Position numbers and translations under genes: made by a program
In this document: in pieces, positions 11,490 to 22,320 of the stretch
Layout: each line of letters opens with the position of its first letter
Numbering within the stretch: position 1 is the stretch's first letter
Assembly: GCA_015680685.1 (NCBI GenBank)
Contig: MNCI01015694.1
Span: 342,829 to 406,828, forward strand
DNA from: Gnetum montanum
Lineage: Eukaryota > Streptophyta > Gnetopsida > Gnetales > Gnetaceae
Length of the DNA: 64,000 nucleotides
Direction of reading: 5' to 3'
The notes under the pieces: model-generated
The model's input: only the letters and a program-made list of their open reading frames with translations
What the model was told of the DNA's origin: nothing
Database searches by the model: none

Positions 11490-11940
11490 TCTTATATGTA
11501 ATTTTAGTGTTGATAAATGCTCTTCTTTCTTCTTCTTGCATTGTTGAAGCTTCAACTTAGTCTTCACCCTTGTCTTTAACAATTTTCTTTGTCTGTTTCT
11601 TATCCAACTCTTTGGCTGCTAATTTTTTAAGTTCTTCCCAACTAGTTTCTTCTATGTCTTCAAACATGAAAGCCTCTCCCTAAGAATCATCTTTATTGGG
11701 CTTTGCTTGGTATTCAGCTTCAGTGATGCATTCATGAATGTTGCCCCAAACATTGGAATGTATAAAGAGTCCACTAGTGAGAAATGTTAACTCATCTAAA
11801 AGCCAAAGTAAGCAAGGGCTTTCATTAGATGCTCCATGAGTAATTTCCTTATAATAGGATCTTAAGACATGCTCTAGGTAGCATTCCATAACATATGGGA
11901 TAAAAATATTTCTTGCTACCATCTCTCCAAGAATTATCTT
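11490..11940 (-). pseudogene. Unidentified coding remnant with charged C-terminus
   Basis: One open frame (11680-11922, 80 codons) contains IPYVMECYLEHVLRSYYKEI and CLLWLLDELTFLTSGLF. After one stop it reads on in the same frame as a strongly charged tail (FEDIEETSWEELKKLAAKEL, then KKQTKKIVKDKGED) to about 11490. In-frame continuation across a single stop argues that it once coded. I cannot name the family. It lies downstream of the C integrase on the same strand, the place where some gypsy elements carry an extra ORF, or it may be captured host sequence. Confidence 0.4.
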
Positions 11941-12289
11941 TCTACCTCACACTTAAACATTTTAGTTGCCTTTCTCACTCAAGTGTTGAATTGAGAAATG
12001 ATGTATTTCCAAGCAATTCACATCTCCTTATATAGTTTAGGTAAGTTTGAAATTCCCACCAATTCTACTAATTAACTTTGCCACTTAGCCAAAACTTATT
12101 TAATTTCCATCATCATACAATTGGCTAATTCAAATTCCACTATTTGGTTGTTGAAATTAATTCACCACTATGTAGTTATCTAAACCATCACTCTCACTTA
12201 CACTCATCATAAGTAATGATTACATTGATATAATATTAATTTAATATTTAAACTAACACTTTAAATTTAANCAATTGCCCAAAATAATG

Positions 12290-13400
12290 TTTTAGATGCA
12301 AAAAATTATACGGAAGTGGCAACTTGATCCCACTTAATGTCGATAACTTGTAAGTGTCCTTTGATAATTGTTTCTTGATAATTGCTAAAAACTTATTTAG
12401 CTTTTTCACATTCTATAATAATACCAGATCACTGACTTTAAAAGTTCTTTTCATAGCCTTTCTATCAAACCATCTTTTAATGTGAGAAGCATACTTTTGT
12501 AAATTATCTTTGGCTCTTTTCATTTCAGCTTCTCTTTTGATGAGCAAGGTCATGAAACTTCTATCTTTATTGATTTTCTTACTATATTTTTGCATAAAAT
12601 CTAAGGCTAAACTTATAATCTTGTTTGTAACTCTTGCAGGCAAACCATAGACCAAGTTATAAGTTGACATCCTGATAGCCTTCTTAAATCTAATGCGATC
12701 AGTCCGTAATTGATCTAATTTCCTGGATTCCCATCCATCAACTTTTTAATGTAGGAAATAAGCTTTTTATTTGTAGATTTAGCTAAGCCATTTCCTTGAG
12801 GATAATAATTTAAAGAAGAAAATAGAAAAATAGATTTCTCTAATGCCCATGTTATAAATTCTTCAGATTGAAAAGCAAGTTCATTATCAAATACCAATAC
12901 TTCAAGTAGACCAAAATAACTTAGAATCTGATCTTCCAAGAATTAATTACATTTGATGTTGAACTTTTCCTTAGAGCCTCTGCTTCAGACCATTTGGTAA
13001 AGTAATCGGTAGCTGTGAGAATAAACTTATGTCCAACTTTTGAAGGAGTAATTGTGCCAATAAAATATAAACCCCATTATTGAAATGGTCTATTTGCAAT
13101 TACCAGTTTTAAGGGAGCTCTAGCCTTTTTGGCTTTTAGTTCATGAATTTAACATTTGTGACATCCATGAATCCTTGAACTAATATCTTGGTACATACTA
13201 GGCCAATACAAACCATAGCAGAGCATATGTTTTATAGTGAACTTAGGAGACTCATAAAATAAATTAGAATGATCATTGAATTGTTCTAAAATGGAATTGA
13301 TATGATCTTTATGAACACATTCCAACAAAACCTCTCTAAAGTCATTTTTGTATAAGATTCCATATATAACCACAAATTTATTTGTCTTTTTGAATAAAGC
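12290..13400 (-). pseudogene. C integrase
   Basis: Reading on the minus strand: a zinc-binding N-terminus (13149-13373) ending GCHKC; the first catalytic part with TATDYFTKWSEAEAL (about 12995-13040); then 12715-12939 with LVFDNELAFQSEEFI (second Asp) and YYPQGNGLAKSTNKKL. The family has GLAESTNK at that last position, so the catalytic Glu is replaced by Lys. The C-terminal domain (12413-12670) contains NLVYGLPARV, HIKRWFDRKA and FKVSDLVLL. Three separate open pieces with stops between them show decay. The preserved motif order identifies it clearly. Confidence 0.85.
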
Positions 13401-13468
13401 TCTGTTCTGACTTACAGTTAAATTATTCGAAACCTTTCTTGGCTAAGGAATTCTAGAATTTCATCATA

Positions 13469-14059
13469 CTAGTTTCCTTCATGAGTCTTAAGCATACATA
13501 CTTCATCTTCTCTAATCATTAACTTGGCTAATTTCATCCCTTTAATAGTTTTGCATATTTCTAATGAAAACCTAAAACCTTGAAGTTTTATGAGACATTT
13601 CCCTATTTTTAATCCAATTTCATTTTGGGCTAAGAATTGTTTAACTATAGGCTCTATTAGCATAATATGAACTAATGAGCTTTCCAAATAATATTTGAAA
13701 TGTTGAAGTGCTTTAATGATTGTGAATGCTTATTTTTCTAAGTCTAAATAATTTAATTCTAAACCTTTCAATTGAAATCCAAAAAATCCAATCGATTCAT
13801 CTTGACCTTCACATTTTTGAGTTAAAACAACTACAACTAAATCAGTTGAAGCAAAAGCATATAACCAAATTTCTTCTTTCAATTTTGGTTTTACCAAGTA
13901 TGGAGCTTCTTGAATATCCCTTTTGATTTCTGCTAAGGCTTTCTCTGATTCTAGTGTTTTCTCTACTAGGACATCTTTCTTTTGCATGTGCATGAAAGGT
14001 TTAGTAATTTCAATGAATCCAAGGATAGATTTCTTAACAAAATTTATCTTTCCAAACAA
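13469..14059 (-). pseudogene. C first RNase H domain
   Basis: It follows RT directly and precedes integrase. On the minus strand: KEEIWLYAFASTDLVVVVLTQ (first acidic region, here AST in place of ASD), then FFGFQLKGLELNYLDLEKXAF, which is the ELNY-LEK motif holding the Glu, then HFKYYLESSLVHIMLIEP and LIKLQGFRFSLE. Only one stop interrupts the chain, near 13730. No second RNase H lies between this domain and the integrase, unlike in T. Confidence 0.8.
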
Positions 14060-14884
14060 AGATCTAAGAGACTTTTTACTTGTAAGATGCTCAATATTCT
14101 ATACTGCTTGAATTTTGGAATTATCTACAACACTTCCTTCTTGATGGATTACATGGCCTAGTAAACTTCTAGACCTAACCCCAAAGATACATTTCTTAGG
14201 ATTTAATGAAATACCATACTTATGAAATCTATCAAAAAATTGTTGGAGATGACCAATATGATCTTTCTTCCTTTTTACAAAGATGGTGATATCATCTAAA
14301 TTAACCACAATAAACTTGCCTATTAAACCTTTAAAGGCTAAATTCATTGCTCTTTGAAAAGTAGCTCTAGCATTTGACAATCCAAATGGCATCCTTTCAT
14401 AAGAGAAAGTTCCGCACTTGGTAATAAATGTTGTCTTATATTTATCACTCTTATCTACCATGATCTAATTATAGCCTGAAAAACCATCTAGGAAAGAATA
14501 TACTTAACAACCTAAAACATTCATTGACATTTCATCAATTCTAGGAAGTGGGTATTTATCTTTTTTAGAGGCCTCATTCAAATTTTTGAAATCTACATAA
14601 AGCCTAATATCACCATTCTTCTTTCTTACTAGAACAAGGTTAACAAGCCATGTCGATTATCGAACTGGATATATAATTCATGCTTGCAAGAGCATCTTGA
14701 TCTCAATTTCCTTAACTAGCTTAAATGATGAATTAAATTTCCTTTATTTTTTTTAATTGTCTTACAATTGTTTATTAAAGGAATTTTATGTATCACATTT
14801 GGTCTAAAAGCTTTAAGATCATCATAAGACCAACCAAAATTTTTCAAATTATTTTTCAGGAGTAATAATTGTAATGATGGAAAA
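14060..14884 (-). pseudogene. C reverse transcriptase
   Basis: Reverse transcriptase copies the element RNA into cDNA. On the minus strand: NFGWSYDDLKAFRPNVI (about 14800-14850) opens the domain; NLVLVRKKNGDIRLYVDFKNL and FLDGFSGYN follow with stops. An open stretch (14099-14461) carries MPFGLSNARATFQRAM and FIVVNLDDITIF, the active site near 14293-14304, with NLDD in place of the usual YLDD or YVDD. It ends YGISLNPKKCIFGV and LLGHVIHQEG. The wording is typical of dual-RNase H Ty3/gypsy elements. The solo LTR D separates it from the upstream pol sequence. Confidence 0.85.
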
Positions 14885-16292
14885 TGTTGGTAGCTGGAAA
14901 ATACCAAACAAAATCCGTGTACACAGTTTTAACTACAGATCCGTGCGAGGGCTGTGCTGGAGAAAATGAATCAACAGTGCCCTGAACGGTCTTGTCGATT
15001 AGAGAGGGACTTACTTAATCAGTAAATCGACGAAGATTATAGGTGTTTCGTGGAACGATTTGATTCGATAAATCATGAAAGGAGAGGAAAACGATGTAGA
15101 TAAATTGCAATAATGACAACATTAACGCGACAAAGGGAATTGGATCTAAGAGAAATGCATGATTTCAAGATCTGTACTTTGACCCGAAAGAACGAGTATC
15201 TTGTATACAAAATTACAATGGGAAGATTCCGATTATCTTGTGTGAAACATACACAAAATAATAAGAAAACTGTTTAACAAGGAGTGTAGAATGGAGCTCG
15301 GTCTACCTTGTAAGCCAAAGATGAAGTGCAAGGAAGGTCAAGCTCGGATGTCTATCAACCAACTATGTTTGATCAATAGATCTTGCCAACCACACCAGAT
15401 GATCTCTCGATCTCTGATCTATCTTCTTCGCTTTGGATAGTCTCTGCTCAAAATTGCCAAGGATCACCGATGGGAGAACTGTATTTTCGCCAAAAGGTAT
15501 GATCGCTCCTACTGCCAAATGCTTGAAAAATGTCTCTTGTTTCTGCTCAAGGATGATAACTGCCAAAAGTCAAAGATGCCAGCCGCTGCTCCTCTTCCAA
15601 AAAAAAAGAAGTCCTTTCCTTTCTTCGCCAACTAGGATATTTATAAGTTTGACAACATGCAGAAAAGGCATGGCCTTGATGACACGTGTCTCAAACTTTC
15701 TGGATGCTGTTGACTTGATGAACTGGCTATGTCACGTCACATTGCAACGTATGTTGTCAACACTTTTGCCGAAGCTGTTTCATGATTACGCGTATTGCAC
15801 GTATGGATAGTAAATGCATAACTGCTTTAGCCAGCTTTACGCTATATTACACTTGTTTACGCTACGTCATGTGGCAGAGCGTAACAAAGCATGGAAATAG
15901 TGAGTCAAGCTGTTTTACACTCATTTACGTAGCAAAGCGTAGTGAAGCGTAAAAAATGATCAACTCGACGATAAATTACGCTGACGTACGCTGCGTAGCG
16001 TAATGAGCATAAGGTGATCAATCTGCAAAAAGAAAGGAGCCGATCTGTAGCACTTCCTTTGGAGTTTCCCTTTGACCTTTTTGAAGCTCATTACACTGCC
16101 TTGCGTAACAGAGCGTAAATCTGACCCTGGACAAAAGACTTAGCAGGATATGCGAGAAGTCACACATTACGCTGCTTAGGCCTTAAGCTTCACCAAATCT
16201 GCTGAAGTAAGTTACCTTCTGATGTCAGACTATATTAAGTAGAATTATGCTAAGCGTCATTACGCTATGTTGCGTAATGTAGTGTAAAGACA
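14885..16292 (-). mobile_element. D: solo LTR inserted in C
   Basis: The 1408-bp unit starts TGTTGG and ends AAGACA (TGT...ACA ends) and is flanked by a perfect 5-bp duplication GAAAA (14880-14884 and 16293-16297). There is no internal domain, so it is a solo LTR left by recombination. A TATA-like box on the minus strand (CTTATAAATA, 15641-15650) sets its orientation. The U3 side (about 15780-16290) is packed with TTACGC and GCGTAA motifs in both orientations. It is richer in CpG than its surroundings, consistent with a younger insertion. The open frame on its plus strand (15433-15810) matches nothing I know and is probably chance. Confidence 0.85.
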
Positions 16293-16297
16293 GAAAA

Positions 16298-17225
16298 CAT
16301 AGTGAAATTGGAATTTGTAAGGAACTTAGAGACTTGATGCCGGGCACCGTTTCGCCTTGCTTTGCCTTGTTCTATCTTCTGGAATTCTATCACGAACTTT
16401 TGCCTAAATCATGAATCTTCACCTGAGGCCGATTCACAATTTTCACGGTGTTTCAAAAATAAATTTTGCTTGAAGACTGAATGCTTTTCCTTTGTGACAT
16501 TTAACATTTTTGGTATCTTACCAGATCCAACATTTACTACTTTAAAAGCTTGATCATTTGGATCTTGTATAGCTTTTCCCCTCATCAGAAAATTTTTGCT
16601 AAACTCATGTTTATAATAATCATCTTTTTGGGAATGAAATTTATCTTTAAACTTGATGCTATTTCAAGTATGATTTAACTTTTGAATTCCTATTTATTCC
16701 TTAAGAATCTAAGCAATTATTCATCATCTTTGAATACTTGTAAATGCTTTACGTTATTTGGTACTGATGGCTGATGTTCTATTGTTACCCCTTCATACCT
16801 TTCTATCTTTTTCACATTGAATGTTAAATCTACCTTTGCTAAATCATTAGCTATATAATTATCTTCTCTACCTATATGTTCTATTTTATAATGATGAAAC
16901 TAATTCAACATGTTGTAGGCAAGTTATTTATAAGGTTGTAAGAATAAGTTTTTTACTACAAAATTACCTTCAATTTGTTCACAAAATAATCTTGAGTCTT
17001 CTTTTATGGTGATTACCTTAATTCCTTTTTCCAATGCTATTTTAATTCCAATACTTAAAGCTTCATATTCAGCCTTACTATTAGTACAACGGAAAGATAG
17101 ATGAATTTCCTTTAAAATATTTGGGGAATTATCTTTTACTAGAACTATTTCAACTCTTGCACCTTTGAAGTTACAAAAATTATCAAAGTGTAGTTCCCAT
17201 TTGCTCTCATCTTGAGATTCTTATT
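16298..17225 (-). pseudogene. C second RNase H domain, located before RT
   Basis: On the minus strand, from about 17210: SKWELHFDNFCNFKGARVEI (first Asp), then TNSKAEYEALSIGIKIAL (Glu), then KEDSRLFCEQIEGNF (Asp), then HYKIEHIGREDNYIANDLAKV (near 16840). This is the archaeal-like RNase H that marks Tat-type elements. Its place is unusual: it follows the protease and precedes the RT, whereas in T it lies after the ordinary RNase H. From about 16560 a linker follows (FKVVNVGSGKIPKM) and runs to the D insertion point. A few stops are present, but the chain to the protease is continuous. Confidence 0.75.
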
Positions 17226-17429
17226 TATCAAAGTTAAAAATTTCTTGAAGTGTGCAAATTTTGATTTCAAAATTTTTTTTTTCAATGACTTTATTTTTCC
17301 CAATTAAAGTAATATTCTCAATCATCAAAGGTTCACTGTGTGTATATATATCTATATCTATATNCCTTAAAAATTCTTACTCCAACTTTTACTCAACAAA
17401 AAGCTATGTGAATCTGGTATATTTGCTAC

Positions 17430-17700
17430 TTAAATAGTTACTCTAGTTTTGATACGGGGTTTGGAAGTGATTTCTAATAGAACATTGGGAAGCTGATCCA
17501 CAATCTTCACTCTATTATTGTCTACTTGATCAATCTTTTTATTGGATTGCGTAAGAATTAAACCAAATTTTTTACATATGGACAATGGAATAATAGTAGA
17601 GGTAGCTCTAGAATCAACCAAATAGTTATGAAGATATTTATCTTTTAACTTCATTATCAAAAGAAAAGGAGGAGCTTCTTTATCAGGAGTACAATCATAA
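17430..17700 (-). pseudogene. C aspartic protease
   Basis: The retroviral-type protease cleaves the polyprotein. The open stretch 17430-17660 reads NYLVDSRATSTIIPLSICKK near its start. The active site should be D-S/T-G; here the glycine is replaced by arginine (VDSRAT). It continues LPNVLLEITSKPRIKTRV and, after a stop, IPDSHSFLLSKSWSKNF, equivalent to the conserved ILG-x-W flap end. Upstream it joins the gag tail without a gap. Confidence 0.8.
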
Positions 17701-18788
17701 CTATTTTATGATATCTTATCCATGTTGGATACATAGCTTAACTTTGATTCTCCAACTCTCATTTTTTCTTTAATAAACTCCAAAGATTTTCTTTGATGAT
17801 CACCTATCTATAACAGTTGGTATATACTAATATTGGCCCTGACATGTTTTAGATCTCCAATAAAATCATATACTCCATCTCCATAAAAGCCTAGTTTCCT
17901 CATCCATTTATTAAAAGATTAATTTTGAGTACTTTGCTCTACTTGATCTTCTTTACTTTTATTTTTCTCTCTTCTACTTGGTTCAAAAACCTTTTTGTTA
18001 GTAGATGGGTCAAAAATAAGATTTGGAGGTTTGGAAGTAGTTAATTTTTCTTCATTGTTATTATACTCTTCATTTGATGAAATATCCTTTTCAGAACTTG
18101 ATAGAGAAGAAGTATCACTAGATCCATTGTTAGAAGATTTGCTTGCATAATGAACACTAGATAGCTCATTATCAGATTCAATATCATCATCCTCATCTTC
18201 TATTAACTTAGGATCTTAATACTTATATTTTCTATTCTTCTTTTCTTCCTTGATTTTAACTTTCACCAAAGCTTTTTCTAGCTTCACAACTTTATTGGAT
18301 AAATCTTTCATTAATTATCCCTTATCAAATTCTCTACTTTTTGACTCTTGATTTGTCTTAATATGAGCTAGTCCCAATAATGCTTTAAGTTGAGCAAAAT
18401 CTTGCATAGGAATCATCATATTCTCCTCTCTTTTTTGAGTTGTGAAAATATCTTCATGATTCAAGTTGAACTATTTTTCTAACTCTATAGCTTCATTAAA
18501 GTAGTCATTCAATGTTAGAAAATTTGGAGTTCTCCTTAACCAAATTAAAATATTGAGATTCATAGCCTTAAGATAAGTATCTCTAAGCATCTCATCTGAT
18601 GGTCTATATAGTCTATGAAAGAACCCAAAAATTCATTGAAACTTAATGTTGAAATCTCTAATTGACTCTTTGACTCCTTTCGTAGCTTGTATTAGCCCAT
18701 AATATAATTGTTGTTGATCCAATTGATTGCCAAACTAGGCCAAGAAAAGACTTTTCATATCATCCCAACTTCTGATACTGTTGCTTGG
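17701..18788 (-). pseudogene. gag: C gag, C-terminal two thirds
   Basis: On the minus strand, directly after the B insertion point: LPSNSIRSWDDMKSLFLAQF, then YGLIQATKGVKESIRDFNIK and LRRTPNFLTLNDYFNEAIEL, which is the plant retrotransposon gag core. A lysine-rich segment (KKNRKYKY) and an acidic and serine-rich region (DEDDDIESDNELSS, SSDTSSLSSSEKDISS) follow. I see no CCHC zinc knuckle. Stops are few. The N-terminal part lies at 25868-26363, beyond element B. Confidence 0.8.
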
Positions 18789-19627
18789 TGATGACTGGTG
18801 AGGTACCCCTACACTCAACCATACGAATACGAGTGTAACATGCATGATCCAGTCGAACTCCATAGACTAAGTGCCTACACACCTCATGGAACACTTAAGG
18901 TTAATTATTCATTGTCTTCCTAGACTTACTTGTATTTGTCATGGTGTATGGTTAAGTAAGTCTGAGGTATATGATTTTTATGTCTTTTCGGTTTTATCTT
19001 CTATGATGATAAGGTAAAGGGTAAAGAGATTAATTAACTAATTTTAACTAGCTATCTAAGTCTTAATTAACCTAGCGTCAGCATCCGTTCCCACTTACCG
19101 TTCACACCCTAAACCTATGCAACCTTGGTTACCAAAAGCTAATCGTTGCTAGGATCACCAAGTGTAACGCACATGCTTGAAGCGGTCGTACTGAGGCACT
19201 TAACTAGGAGAGAAGGGTTGAGAAAGATTTAATTACTAATAAATCATTTAAATGGTAAACAATAAATAATAGTAAATAAAATCATATTTAGCCTATTCCA
19301 TGCACTGCAAGGTTTATCCAAGAAGTTCATCTTTATTGCCATACAGAAACATGTGTTCAGGTACAATATTTGCTCGAATAAAGATCTGTTCACTTTGGAC
19401 GTGGGCACATGGAAAATATTCTATCTCTGGAGAGGTAAAACTACCAGAGTTTTGCTAAGGGTCTAGATCTAGATGAGAAACAAAGGGAGAGCCACCTCTT
19501 ATTTATAGACTTGTCCTTGCACCACGATATTGCGTACGCGATATCGCGGGGGACCATGCGATGTCGTGTGGGATGCGATATCGTCGTGGATGTAATAATG
19601 TGGCCCATGCAATATCGCATCCCATCA
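18789..19627 (-). repeat. B 3' LTR
   Basis: It is 839 bp with ends TGATGA and CCATCA. It matches 25033-25867 closely; the differences seen in the first 160 bases are mostly CpG to TpG or CpA changes. The TATA box is at about 19500-19507 (minus), followed by GATATCGC-type motifs at 19525-19620. Confidence 0.95.
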
Positions 19628-19636
19628 TACCCCCAT
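19628..19636 (-). promoter_or_regulatory. B polypurine tract
   Basis: On the minus strand ATGGGGGTA lies directly before the 3' LTR, the expected plus-strand primer site. The same tract precedes the A3 and E 3' LTRs. Confidence 0.85.
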
Positions 19637-21604
19637 GACTAAATAAAACCTCATCCTCAAGGTCCTTACAAAATATTGGGAAGGTATGGGATTATTGACT
19701 CAAAATGGAACTAATGGGATAACATGTGAACGGATCATCATTACAAGACATGAAAAAATGGTGTTCATGATAACAAGAGTGAACACCTTATTACATTTGA
19801 CATCAGGCATCATTTAGTAGCTGAGAAAGAGAGAGAAAGAAGTGTTGCTACTGCCAATGCCAAGATTGCACCTTTTGTTGTCCATCCATAAGTGCGCCAT
19901 CAACCTTGCTCCTTGCATAGCTACTTTCAGCACTACTCCATTCCATGTGTTCCTCCCAGATCCAATCCGTTGTTGCATGATTGCCATCTGCACACACAAC
20001 ACAATCTTTATATTAGCAAGGGTAAATGAATTTCAATGCGGTTGATACCTTTCTACGGTGAAAGGTCCATTGGCTAGGTTGTGGTATGGTTGATTGCGAA
20101 TGTGGAGATATAATATTTGTGACTACTGAAGGTGTAGGGGTTAGGAGAAAATCAAAAAAATTGGGCCTCGTACCCGCATGACTAATCGCGAACTTCCAGT
20201 AGCAATAGAATGAAGAAAGAAAATGAATAAGAAAGATGGAGAAAAAGAGACAACTAAAACATTGATGAAATGGATGTCAAGATGGAAATGAACAAAATAA
20301 AATAGATTGCAAAAATGTTAGGGGAAAGAATTTAACTAGTGCACCAAAGAGGAATGTTAGTGGGTCCTCCCCAAAGCAGGCTTATGCCCTTAATTCCCTA
20401 ACAAACCCATGTTCAAAGAGTCCGTAGACTCTAGGAATGTCATTTGGAATAAGAGTTAAAGTCTTAACCACAAGAATTTACCAAAAAGAAAACAATGTGT
20501 CAACCAAGATATATACACTAATGATACAACTGGCAATGAGGTGAACAATGGAGAGAAGGATGAAGAGAAGAGAATGGAATGGAAGCCCAAGAACAATGTG
20601 GTGTACAGCCCCTTGTGTAGTTCATGGTTAATGTGACTTAGCAGATCCCATTCCAAATTTGGCCTAAAAAAACCACTTCCAGTGACTTCGCATTAATGCA
20701 TTTGGCCAATCCATCCACTTGAAGTAACAAGAATGTCTCCCTAAAGAGTCACCACCATTCCGACAGAACAAGGAGGAGAGAATGGGAAGCGAGAAGGGCC
20801 TTAGTTAGAGGGAACATTTTTATTTTAGTTCCATAACCAGTGCTTGTAGCCCAAATGATTATTTCATCTAAGGGGTGTGCTTTGAATTCTCACTATTTTT
20901 TTTGTGTTTTATGTGTTTATGCATGAGAACCACACCATGCAAAGACTTTGTTATTTTTATTCGCTCAGCTTCCCGATAATGTGGAAACATCATAACGGTA
21001 AGAAAACTCAAGAAGAAAACATCCAATCACCCAAGAGAATGGCCAACACACATGCATCAAGTTCCCTTGAAGTTACACCCTTTTCAATCCTTGAGTCCTT
21101 TATTAGTTTGAGAAATGTCTAGTCACTGATTCGTTATAGTTCTTATTATTGAAAGGACTATACATTTCCAAGTCGAGAGAGACCATAGAAATTGGTGGAT
21201 GTATGGATGAAGTGAACTCATTGCCTATCATATCAAAAGAAACATACCTTAGTATCAACATCATGCCTTAAAGGTAAAAACCAAACATTAGCAATCACTA
21301 TAAAAATAGTTCACACCATCATTAAGAACACTTATTAAATGAAAAACTTACAAGATGGATCACACACACACACACACACACACACAAAAGAAATGAAAAA
21401 GGTATAAACGATGTTGTAAAAAAAAAAAGAAAAGTTAAAGAAAGTTTTTTAAAAAAATGTGTAAAACAAAAATGTGTAAAACAAAAATGTCTAAGACAAA
21501 AATTTGTAAAATAAAAACTTAAAAGGAACTGAGGGCCTCAAATGATTAGCATAGGTGGCCATCTCCCCCATGACTGAATGGAAAGGGAGAGATCTAAAAT
21601 AATG
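19637..21604 (-). other. B 3' non-coding region
   Basis: About 2 kb between the protease end and the polypurine tract, homologous to the same region of A3 and A4. It contains a hairpin unit (20876-20945: arms TTCTCA 20887-20892 and TGAGAA 20924-20929), a CA repeat at 21361-21386, and a short open frame beginning at 20002 directly after a splice-acceptor-like GTGTGTGCAG. That frame (62 codons) has no recognised relative and differs from the short ORF at the same place in A3 and A4. Confidence 0.7.
21361..21386. repeat. (CA)13 microsatellite
   Basis: A pure CA run of thirteen units inside the B 3' region. Confidence 0.95.
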
Positions 21605-21674
21605 AACGTCTATTTGAATTTCTTAAAAGTTTCCAACTTCTTCCAATTGATGTTCTTAGATTAAGGGGTGGAAG

Positions 21675-22320
21675 TCAGCGACGCTCATATTCCAATGTAT
21701 CTATGCCTTCATTATGGGTATGAGTTGTTCCCCTAGTTTGTTCCATGCATGTTTTTTGGTTGCTCTTTCGACTAGCTGTCAACCACGGGATGTCTACTAC
21801 TTGTTGTGTGGTTGCTACACATAGGAATCTTTGTCTCAAAGTTTCAAGGGCACACCTGTTGCATGGAGGAGGTGCGGAGCATTCCTCCATGTCATCACCC
21901 GATGAGTCACTGTATGTGATGCACAGAACTTTCTTCTTCTCGATCTTTCCATAAATGTTAACCTTAGATATCTCCAAGGAAAGATCGTAGATCCCTAGGC
22001 ATGCGTCTATTGTGCTTAGCCATGCCCTTCCCATTATAATTGGGAAGTCCCCTTCATTGTTGTTAACTTCTATCACCAAGAAATCAGCTGGGTATGACCA
22101 ACCACACATAGTAGTAACAATGTCCTTCATGAATCCCAAAGAAATGGTGATGGACTGGTCAGCCAGCTTTAGTTGAATGTTACTCTTCTTGAGTTGGGGC
22201 AAGTTCCAGGCTTGATACATTTCTTGTGAAATTAAGTTGACTCCAGAACCTGAGTCAAGAAGAGCCTTATGAGGTTCATTCCCGGTGACTTGGAGATAAA
22301 TTAAGGGACTTCCAGGGTCA
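21675..22320 (-). CDS. B protease domain and polyprotein C-terminus
   Basis: The chain on the minus strand starts near 22290 with NEPHKALLDSGSGVNLISQE, where DSG is the intact aspartic protease active site; it is altered in A3 and G. The open stretch 21675-22220 (181 codons) continues LKKSNIQLKLADQSITISLG, then GDFPIIMGRAWLSTIDACLG, the conserved flap end. The frame ends after GIDTLEYERR at 21675, where A3 and A4 would lead to RT. Beyond it a short remnant of the linker to RT (near 21620-21650) is joined to sequence that in A4 lies behind integrase. Confidence 0.8.

Noticed and set aside
15433-15810. 125-codon open frame on the plus strand
   Set aside because: It lies wholly inside solo LTR D, antisense to its TATA box, spans the promoter region and shows no known motif; probably chance.
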